DNA of 12,428 nt. Origin: Gammaproteobacteria bacterium. GTDB taxonomy: Bacteria > Pseudomonadota > Gammaproteobacteria > CAJXQU01. The notes under the pieces were generated by a model. That model did not search any database. It was not told the origin of the DNA and was given only the letters and a program-made list of their open reading frames with translations. Shown here in pieces: positions 1 through 7,100 of this stretch. Made by a program: the position numbers and the translations under genes. The stretch spans positions 1-12,428 of the forward strand of contig JALSSM010000241.1 in NCBI GenBank assembly GCA_026984275.1, given 5' to 3'. Each line of letters opens with the position of its first letter. The stretch's first letter is position 1.

Positions 1-434
1 ATCACAATGCGGATGAACTTTCCCTGCTGGAACTGATCACACGTGAAGATCAGACAGGCAAGCGACTGGAACTCGGATATGGCAGATTATCACCTGATCA
101 GACACCCTTTGATACCAGAAATGACCGACTGGAACATACCGTGGTGCTCGATCAGATCAAGGAGATCCGTTTTCAATATTATGGAACACAGAAGATAGGT
201 GCCAGAACACCGGAATGGTCTGATCGCTGGGAAAGCAGAAAACTTTTACCACGCATGATCAAATGCCAGATCACTTTGATCGCTGGCAAACAATGGCCAG
301 AAATGCTTTTCCCTGTCCATGTCGATAATAGCAGTGGTTTCAGACAATTTGTTTTACAGGCCTCAAAGAATGGCCAGTCGATCAGAAATCTTCCAACAGG
401 AAATCAGGAACAAGACATTGAAAATCTGTTCTGA
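1..434 (+). CDS. gspJ: Type II secretion pseudopilin GspJ, C-terminal part (5' end outside window)
   Basis: This is the end of a minor pseudopilin gene; the reading frame is open from base 3 to the TGA at 432-434, about 143 residues. GspJ sits with GspI and GspK at the tip of the T2SS pseudopilus in the periplasm. The visible part has the GspJ-like C-terminal pattern: a strand reading IKEIRFQYYG, then two tryptophans in PEWSDRWES, then LPRMIKCQITL and a final WPEMLFPVHV strand. The N-terminal prepilin peptide and helix lie outside the window, so the assignment rests on this weak C-terminal pattern plus position immediately before a clear gspK. The methionine codon at 141 is internal, because the frame upstream continues with the same composition. 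GATC tetramers are very dense here, about one per 40 bp. It could be another minor pseudopilin, but J is by far the best fit to the order J-K-L-M. Confidence 0.72.
   Translation, partial: HNADELSLLELITREDQTGKRLELGYGRLSPDQTPFDTRNDRLEHTVVLDQIKEIRFQYYGTQKIGARTPEWSDRWESRKLLPRMIKCQITLIAGKQWPEMLFPVHVDNSSGFRQFVLQASKNGQSIRNLPTGNQEQDIENLF
407..410 (+). promoter_or_regulatory. Shine-Dalgarno-like GGAA that favours a TTG start for gspK
   Basis: The sequence CAGGAA ends at 410, seven bases before an in-frame TTG at 418. This spacing suits translation of gspK from TTG 418, which overlaps the end of gspJ by 17 bp. It is a short purine run inside coding sequence, so it supports the start without proving it. 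Confidence 0.4.
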
Positions 435-1362
435 AAATTACAGATCACCCTCATTCAATGAGCGTGGAATTGCACTGGTGATTGTTCTGTGGATGCTGGC
501 TCTGATGACAATTCTTGCATTGGCTTACTCCGGCATGACACGAACTGAGAGCCTCTTGAGTCATAATATGATACACAGTGCTCAAGCCAGAGCACAGGCA
601 GAATCTGGCATCTGGCTGGCCGTCAATGATTTGCTCAAACGTGTCAAGTCGAGACAGTTTCCTGCTGATAGTTCTCCTGTTGTTATCCATTCGACTCAAA
701 CAGATAATCTTACGATTTCGATTCAGGATGAGTCTGGCAAGATTGATCTTAATAAAGCCAGCCAGCAACTTCTGCTTGGCCTGATCAAATCGGCAGGGAT
801 AGATCATGATCAAAGTACACGTCTCGTCGATGCGATCCTCGACTGGCGTGACAGAGATAGTCTGACGCGGGTTAATGGTGCTGAAGATCAGCAGTATGAA
901 TCAATGGGATACCCTTATGGAGCAAAGGATGGCACCTTCAATAGTATCGGTGAGCTCATGCAGATCCGGGGTATGACGCCATCATTGTATAAAAAACTCA
1001 AACCACTGATCACCGTACATTCCACGCAGTCCCGAATCCGCCTGAATTCTGCTCCATCGAGCGTTCTGAATGCGTTGCCTGATATGTCAGTTGAATTAAT
1101 GACACGGATCATGTCTGGTCGCTCAAATAATGAAACTGCTATAATTCCCTCAATTTTGCCTGATTCGATCAGACCGCTGGTGTTCACATCGGGACAAGGT
1201 AATGTATATTCGGTGACCAGTGAAGCAACGGTTAAGGGTATCACTTCCAGACTTCGGGTCACACTGGTGCTCAAAAAAAGCGGCAATCAACCGATTACCA
1301 TACTTAAATGGCAGGAGAACGCGCCACCATTGATACAGGAACCTTTACAGGAAACCTTATAG
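418..1362 (+). CDS. gspK: Type II secretion minor pseudopilin GspK
   Basis: GspK caps the T2SS pseudopilus and binds GspI and GspJ. The prepilin peptidase site is RG followed by IALVIVLWMLALM, with the mature protein starting at base 469. There is no glutamate at mature position 5, which is typical of GspK and unlike other pseudopilins. Family blocks follow: DESGKIDLNKAS, DWRDRD, GAEDQQYESMGYPYGAKDG, then IGELMQIRGMTPSLYKKLKPLITV and IRLNSAPSSVL, the helix-hairpin-helix-like region of the family. From TTG 418 the product is 314 residues with a 17-residue leader, normal for the family. In-frame ATG codons at 319 and 370 would give leaders of 50 and 33 residues, which is long for this leader class and would overlap gspJ much more. 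The gene is translationally linked to gspJ and followed after 3 bp by gspL. Identity is secure; the start is not. Confidence 0.9.
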   Translation: MKICSENYRSPSFNERGIALVIVLWMLALMTILALAYSGMTRTESLLSHNMIHSAQARAQAESGIWLAVNDLLKRVKSRQFPADSSPVVIHSTQTDNLTISIQDESGKIDLNKASQQLLLGLIKSAGIDHDQSTRLVDAILDWRDRDSLTRVNGAEDQQYESMGYPYGAKDGTFNSIGELMQIRGMTPSLYKKLKPLITVHSTQSRIRLNSAPSSVLNALPDMSVELMTRIMSGRSNNETAIIPSILPDSIRPLVFTSGQGNVYSVTSEATVKGITSRLRVTLVLKKSGNQPITILKWQENAPPLIQEPLQETL

Positions 1363-1365
1363 ATT

Positions 1366-2439
1366 ATGCAACTGAGTTCTGAATCATCGATTATCAGCTG
1401 GTGGCTACAAGGCCTCGGGATGCTGGTACCTGCTGGCTTGAAAAACCTGTTCAACCCGGCAAAAAAACGCATCCTAATTCAGTTGCAGAATGATCATCTG
1501 GCTGTCATCTGGCCCGGTCAGAAAAACAGAAAATCGGATCCTGAACTTTATGCCTTTCAACAAGTTGACGAACGAAAAAAGTTAATTAAAAAGCTCAACA
1601 AATACAGTAAAGATCAACATAACCTTGTGCTCTGTATTCCTGAAAACAAGGGTCTGCGAAACATGCTCCGTCTGCCCGTGAATGCTGAGTCTGATCTGGC
1701 CAGTATTCTCGGATTTGAAATCGACCGACAAACACCCTTCTCACCCGATCAGGTCTATTATGGATATCGTCTGATCAGCAAAAATAAATCAGCGAATACA
1801 CTTAATGTTGAGCTGAATGTAATACCCCGAAAAATCATTGATCCTTTACTGACAAAACTGGCGAAGGCCGGACTCAAACCACACGTTGTCGAGTTACTCA
1901 ACGATCAGCCTGGATCCGGCATCAATGTGCTTCCAGGTTCCGTTTCAAATGGTGATCAAAAAGGAACCGCAAGGACTAATAAGTTGCTTTTACTTGTGGC
2001 CATTGCTTTACTGGGTATCGCGGTTGCTATCCCCTTCAAAAATCTGGAGTCAGAAATCAAACAAACAGAGCTCGCGATTGAAGAGGCCAAATCAGGGGCG
2101 CTTGAAGTCAATGAGTTGCGCTTGAAGTGGGAAAAATTACAGGAAAAACAGGCGCTCATTAATAAAAAAATTCAGGAACATCGATCAGTCACCAGAATTC
2201 TCGATGAACTGACCCGGCTAATTCCAGATGATACCTGGTTAACGAGGCTGCACATTAGAGGTAACACAATCAGACTACAAGGGGAGTCATCTGCGGCTAC
2301 GGCATTGATCAGTATCATCGAAAAATCTGGACACTTTTCGGGCACCCGTTTTCAATCACCGGTCACGACCAATATTTCTACTGGCAAGGATCGTTTTCAG
2401 ATCACAACCCAGGTTATTTCTCCGGAGTCCTCAAAATGA
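1366..2439 (+). CDS. gspL: Type II secretion inner-membrane protein GspL (PilN-like C-terminus)
   Basis: GspL links the cytoplasmic ATPase GspE to GspM in the inner membrane. The 357-residue product has an N-terminal cytoplasmic region (about 1-205) that begins with WWLQGLGMLVPAGLKNLF and includes CIPENKGLRNMLRLPVNAESDLASILGFEIDRQTPF split by family-like blocks, as in the actin-like fold of GspL/PilM relatives. One transmembrane helix lies at about 206-223 (KLLLLVAIALLGIAVAIPF). A periplasmic coiled coil follows (about 225-272), then a ferredoxin-like PilN/GspL domain with LTRLIPDDTWLTRLHIRGN and IRLQGESSAATALISIIEKS. It is slightly shorter than classical GspL, as in many PilN-type versions. 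It starts 3 bp after gspK; its stop overlaps the gspM start in ATGA. An AGGA lies about 13 bases upstream, a loose ribosome site. Confidence 0.88.
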   Translation: MQLSSESSIISWWLQGLGMLVPAGLKNLFNPAKKRILIQLQNDHLAVIWPGQKNRKSDPELYAFQQVDERKKLIKKLNKYSKDQHNLVLCIPENKGLRNMLRLPVNAESDLASILGFEIDRQTPFSPDQVYYGYRLISKNKSANTLNVELNVIPRKIIDPLLTKLAKAGLKPHVVELLNDQPGSGINVLPGSVSNGDQKGTARTNKLLLLVAIALLGIAVAIPFKNLESEIKQTELAIEEAKSGALEVNELRLKWEKLQEKQALINKKIQEHRSVTRILDELTRLIPDDTWLTRLHIRGNTIRLQGESSAATALISIIEKSGHFSGTRFQSPVTTNISTGKDRFQITTQVISPESSK

Positions 2440-3026
2440 TGTTGAATCGCTGGCAACATGGCTTGCTCTCTCTGATCATTTTACTGGGCTTGATCGCATT
2501 GATTACGATTGCCTGTATCCGACCTGCAATTTCTTTTTATCAGGAAAAAAAACAGGCGCTCATTACCCAGCAGGAACGCCTGCAACGATACCAGGCTGCA
2601 GCGGCACAAAAGGATGAACTTATCCCCTTCTATAAACAAAGACTCAATGAGACCCGTGATCGACAATACTTCCTGCCGCTGATGGCCACCTCACTGGCTG
2701 CCGCCAAGCTACAGGAACAGGTCAAATCATTACTGGAAACACATCAGGGACAACTGGTCAGCACCCAGCCCGTTCCTGCACAAGCTGAAGGGAGTTTTAC
2801 ACCAGTGAAGATCCGGGTTCACATGAAATCTGATATTAGCACGCTTTTGAACGTCCTCTATCAACTGGAATCCAGCAAGCCACTGGCCTTTATTGACAAC
2901 CTTCAGATCCAGCGTGTCGGCGCTTCGCAAAAAAATAATAACCGAAGAAAAAAACTGAATATAAAACCGCTGGATACACGTTTCGATCTCAAGGTATATA
3001 TGTTGAATAACGAGGCTGAACACTAA
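2436..3026 (+). CDS. gspM: Type II secretion inner-membrane protein GspM (PilO-like)
   Basis: GspM is a small bitopic membrane protein that pairs with GspL and, in xps-type systems, with XpsN. The 196-residue product has a short cytoplasmic N-terminus, one membrane helix at about 9-28 (GLLSLIILLGLIALITIAC), a coiled coil rich in Q, E and R at about 35-75, and a small periplasmic ferredoxin-like domain ending with MKSDISTLLNVLYQLESSKPLAFIDNLQIQ, the typical end of GspM/PilO proteins. Its ATG overlaps the gspL stop by 4 bp and is followed at once by a second ATG at 2439, so either could start; GGAG about nine bases upstream serves both. Its stop overlaps the next start by one base (TAATG). The assignment comes from topology, domain pattern and operon position. 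Confidence 0.84.
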   Translation: MMLNRWQHGLLSLIILLGLIALITIACIRPAISFYQEKKQALITQQERLQRYQAAAAQKDELIPFYKQRLNETRDRQYFLPLMATSLAAAKLQEQVKSLLETHQGQLVSTQPVPAQAEGSFTPVKIRVHMKSDISTLLNVLYQLESSKPLAFIDNLQIQRVGASQKNNNRRKKLNIKPLDTRFDLKVYMLNNEAEH

Positions 3027-3697
3027 TGCTAAACAGCAAATTAACAATGCTCCTCCTGATCGCCATTATTACCATTCTGGGAAATACGATCTACTATCTT
3101 CTGAAAAAACCTCAGGAGAACCCGGCCACCGAGTTAGCTCAACCACCTGCAAATTTGAAACTTAAAACGACACCTACCATTCAGGCACAACCATTGGCTA
3201 ATATGAGTGAATACGAAGAAATAATTGAAAGGCCACTTTTTTCCAGCAACAGACAACCTGAAGAAGAAACCGTTGAACAGGAAACTGTCCAGAGACCAGT
3301 ACGAAATCCAGATCTCAAACTGGCCGGAATTGTTATCAGTAATGAAGAAAATGTAGCCCTGATCAAGAGCAGAAAAGAACCTAAACTTCAACGACTAAAA
3401 CTCGAAGAAAAGATTGATGGCTGGAAATTAATCGCAATAAAATCCAACTCGGTCAAACTGGAATCTGGCAATGATCAAATTACACTGGACTTAACCAGAA
3501 AAGCAGATCCGGCTCAGATTCAGAAAAACAAAACAAACCAACAAATACCTGTACAAAAACAACCGATTCCTCAGGGAGTGAAACCTTCTCAATCAGATCT
3601 ACGAAACCATAATGGCATGAAGACAATTCCCGGAACGCCTTCTTTACCAGTAAAAAATGCTACTGTTCCACAGAATGGAACGATCGATGAAGAATAG
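3026..3697 (+). CDS. gspN: T2SS XpsN/GspC-like inner-membrane protein with HR domain
   Basis: The 223-residue protein has one N-terminal membrane helix (about 7-24), a linker with EYEEIIERPLFSSNR, and a compact beta domain (about 94-157) with the GspC homology-region pattern: LKLAGIVISNEENVALIK, then LEEKIDGWKLIAIKSNSVKLESG. GspC-type proteins join the inner-membrane platform to the secretin GspD through this domain. The tail after residue 158 is a low-complexity Q-, P- and K-rich segment with no obvious domain; no PDZ domain is present. In the Xanthomonas xps operon the gene after xpsM is xpsN, a GspC functional analogue with the same plan, and this is the best comparison. It overlaps gspM by one base. 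In xps the secretin gene follows; here a small exported protein and a protease follow instead. The symbol is given by position and domain and is less certain than K, L or M. Confidence 0.75.
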   Translation: MLNSKLTMLLLIAIITILGNTIYYLLKKPQENPATELAQPPANLKLKTTPTIQAQPLANMSEYEEIIERPLFSSNRQPEEETVEQETVQRPVRNPDLKLAGIVISNEENVALIKSRKEPKLQRLKLEEKIDGWKLIAIKSNSVKLESGNDQITLDLTRKADPAQIQKNKTNQQIPVQKQPIPQGVKPSQSDLRNHNGMKTIPGTPSLPVKNATVPQNGTIDEE

Positions 3698-3773
3698 ATT
3701 AACCAGTGATTGAACTTCCTCTACGCGTTTCAATCTATACCTCAAATTATCTCCATGAAAACGAATCTTGCCT

Positions 3774-4181
3774 ATGAAACTACTAAATATAATACTCGCA
3801 ACTTTTTTGCTATTTTTATCCCTGATCACAGTATCAACAGCAGAAACAGAAAATAGTACATCTTCATCTATGCTCACACCCGTCATCCTGACATTGGCCA
3901 TACCAGAAAATAAAAAAAATGATCCTGATGTGATTGCAGCAACTCAGGATAAAGTTCTGGAAAGTCTAAAAAACTTTCACATCGAAAATGTAAAACGTTA
4001 CCGTTATACCCCTTTGCTGGCACTCTCCGTTGATCAGGCTGGTCTTGACATGCTTCAGAAGTCAGATGATATACTCACCATCAGTAACGATGGTTTAAGT
4101 AGACCTCATACTACAAAACCTGAAGTGGATTCTCCTCAACAGGAAAAGTCCCCTTGCAACCGGAATGCTAAAAGAGAATGA
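3774..4181 (+). CDS. Exported protein resembling a free-standing subtilisin propeptide (I9-like)
   Basis: From ATG 3774 the product is 135 residues. It has a signal peptide (MKLLNIILATFLLFLSLITV then STA, with likely cleavage after residue 23) and one small domain at about 36-111. That domain aligns by eye with the propeptides of both S8 proteases in this window. Here it reads PVILTLAIP, KVLESLKNF, VKRYRYTPLLALSVDQAGLDML, ILTISNDGLSRP. The downstream protease has PVIIKFKTP, ALLKKLSKY, IKQFDHLPFTAMRLSAEGLQAA, VLAIYEDTLSRP. The homology is seen; function is inferred. Such domains fold and inhibit subtilisins, so this could act in trans as a periplasmic chaperone or inhibitor of the protease encoded 3 bp downstream. 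It could instead be the remnant of a protease gene that lost its catalytic part. The 24-residue tail is charged and has one cysteine. A TTG at 3768 was not used because ATG 3774 begins a better signal peptide. No strong ribosome site is visible. Confidence 0.72.
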   Translation: MKLLNIILATFLLFLSLITVSTAETENSTSSSMLTPVILTLAIPENKKNDPDVIAATQDKVLESLKNFHIENVKRYRYTPLLALSVDQAGLDMLQKSDDILTISNDGLSRPHTTKPEVDSPQQEKSPCNRNAKRE

Positions 4182-4184
4182 CCG

Positions 4185-7100
4185 ATGTCGCCAGACTTTA
4201 TAAAGACACAACAGAGAATCTCCCTCAATTTAAAATCACTGTTACCTCTCATTGTTCTTCTCATTTTGCTTGCTGTTCAGCATCAGGGGCTGGCAGCCAC
4301 CAAAGGTAAAGCGCCCTCGAACAATCACGACTATGCATCTTTGATGTCTCTGGCGCGGAGTAAGGGAGAAATGCCAGTCATAATAAAATTCAAAACCCCT
4401 GTCAAAATTAATGGAAAACTGGCAAAAGCAGCCACGGCTCAATTACAACAGGAAATCTATGCGTCTCAGGCAGCCCTGCTTAAGAAACTCTCCAAATATA
4501 AACCAAAACAAATAAAACAATTTGATCATCTGCCTTTTACAGCAATGCGGCTTTCAGCTGAAGGTCTTCAAGCGGCCATGCGCGATCCTGACGTATTGGC
4601 AATATATGAGGACACATTAAGTCGCCCGACACTGGCAAATAGTTCTCCACTGATCGGGGCGACAGCGGCTGCTAGTTCTGGCTTTAGTGGACAAGGGCAA
4701 ACTGTCGCGATCCTCGATACGGGCGTGGATAAAACACATTCATTCCTTGCGGGGAAAGTTATACACGAAGCCTGTTTTTCCCAGACGATTCCTTCACAAG
4801 GATCAACAACCGTCTGCCCGAATGGCAGCAATAGCCAGATTGGTTCAGGAGCGGGCATTCCCTGTTCCAGTTCCATAACAGGATGTAACCATGGTACCCA
4901 TGTGGCAGGGATCGCAGCTGGTAAAAGCGCCAGTTTTTCAGGTGTGGCAAAAGATGCCAGCATTATGGCGATCCAGGTTTTTTCAAGATTCACGGGGACT
5001 TCAAACTGTGGTAACTCAAGCCCTTGTGCCCTGTCTTATACATCCGATCAGATCAGTGCACTTGAGCATGTTTATTCACAACGAAATAATTTTAATATTT
5101 CGTCAGTCAACATGAGCCTGGGAGGGGGGCAATTTACTTCAGCTTGTGATGGCGACCCCAGAAAGGCTGCGATTGATCTGTTACGCTCGGTTGGTATTGC
5201 AACCATAATTTCCTCCGGCAACGAGGGTTTGACCAATTCCATGGGGGCTCCCGCCTGTATTTCTTCAGCGATCAGTGTTGGATCGACAACAAAGTCTGAT
5301 CAGGTTTCCAGTTTTTCAAACAGTGCAAATTTTCTGGATCTGCTCGCTCCTGGGTCATCGATCAACTCTTCAATACCAGGCGGGTCTTTCGCATTCTTCA
5401 GTGGTACGTCCATGGCTGCGCCTCAGGTTACAGGTGCATTTGCCGTTCTAAAATCTCGCCTGCCTTCAGCAAGCGTTGGTCAAATTGAAAATGCCCTGAA
5501 ATCTACAGGGGCAGGTATTTTAGATTCCCGGAATGGGATCACCAAACCACGAATACAAATTGATTCTGCATTAGTTGTACTGACACCACCTGCTATCCCA
5601 ACATTGTTTATCTCACCAACGGATAGTTTTTCGCTGAACGGAGCACAAGGTGGCCCTTTTAGTCCAACATCTCGAACTTTCACCTTGAGTAATATTACAT
5701 CATCAGGTCAAAGTCTTAACTATTCTCTTACTGGATTGCCAAATTGGTTACAACTGGTAGCAGGCTCACCCTCGAGTGGATCAATAGCTGCTGGAACAAG
5801 CGTTACAATTTCAGTTTCTGTTAAACCATCTATCGCCAATAATTTACCCTTAGGGACTCTATCAGGAAACATTATTTTTTCGAATACGACAAATGGTGCA
5901 GGAAATTTGACTGTCCCTGTCAGCCTTACCGTCAGTGGGGATAATGATTTCTTTATAACGGCCATACCAATTAGCCAATTTGGCCTGCAAGCAGGCTCTA
6001 TTCAGGGTAATAATTCTAATGCAAGTATTGAGACAGGTGAACCAAACCATGCCAAAAAAGATGGGAATAAGTCTCTCTGGTGGAAATGGACTGCTCCTGC
6101 GAATGGCGACATGACGATCGAAACCTGCGGTAGTAATTTTGATACTGTTCTCGGGATTTATACCGGAACAATAGTAAGCGCCCTCAGCGAGGTTGGTAGC
6201 AATGATGATGGCTGTGGCCTGCAAAGCAGTGTCACTTTCACGGCAAGAGCTGGCATCACTTATTACATTGCGGTTGATGGATTTAATGGTGCGGCAGGTG
6301 ATATCACGTTGAGCTGGAACTTCACTCTCGACTCAACACCTTCACCGAGTATTTCCATATTACCTGCAACGGATATCACATTTTCTGGTGCCAGCACAGG
6401 ACCGTTTAGTCCAGTAAATACTACATATTCGGTCACCAATGTTGGGACAGGAAACCAGGCTGTTGTGATCAATACTCCACCATGGCTCTCTGCCTCTACG
6501 CAAGGGTTTACATTGACTCCAGGAAGTACTACCTCGATCACCTTTTCCGTCAACTCACTAGCGAATGGAATGCCGCCTGGAGTCTATTCAGGCGTGATCG
6601 ATTTTGGTTCTTCAGCAAGAGCCGTTGTCCTGAATCTGACATCTGGGAATGTCTCCAACGATGATTTTAACAACGCACTTTATATCCCTGGTGGTAACCG
6701 AAGTATTATCTGGAATAACTCTCAGGCAACTAAACAGGCAGGAGAGCCTGATCACAACGGTAATTCGGGTGGTAAATCAGTCTGGTGGAAAATCAGAGCC
6801 GCTAGCAATGGGAATATGACGATCTCAACTGAGGGCAGTACATTTGATACTGTTCTTTCAATCTATACTGGTAACGATATTGCCAATATAACAAATGTTG
6901 CGTCAGATGATGATTCGGGAACAGGTCTGACCAGTCAAATAACCATTCCAACCAATGCTGGATGGGTCTATTTTATTGCAGTGGATGGATATAATGGCAA
7001 TTCAGGAAAACTGCAATTAAATATCCACAGTGACAGACCAGCCCGAAATGATTTTAATGGTGATGGTAAGTCCGATATCTTATGGCGTCATTCCAGTTCC

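Noticed and set aside
141..143. ATG-like start for a short separate gene before gspK
   Set aside because: The frame is open from base 3 and reads as one protein with the GspJ pattern; the codon is internal.
451..1472. Reverse-strand open frames opposite gspK and the start of gspL
   Set aside because: They lie opposite genes with clear T2SS motifs, have no recognisable domains and no ribosome sites; they are by-products of codon composition.
3710..3741. Possible sigma-70 promoter TTGAAC with TATACC before the I9-like gene
   Set aside because: The spacing (20 bp) is long and the -10 match is weak. A promoter here is possible but cannot be supported.
3768..3773. TTG start two codons upstream of the I9-like gene
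   Set aside because: ATG 3774 gives a standard signal peptide beginning MKLL, and nothing upstream favours TTG.
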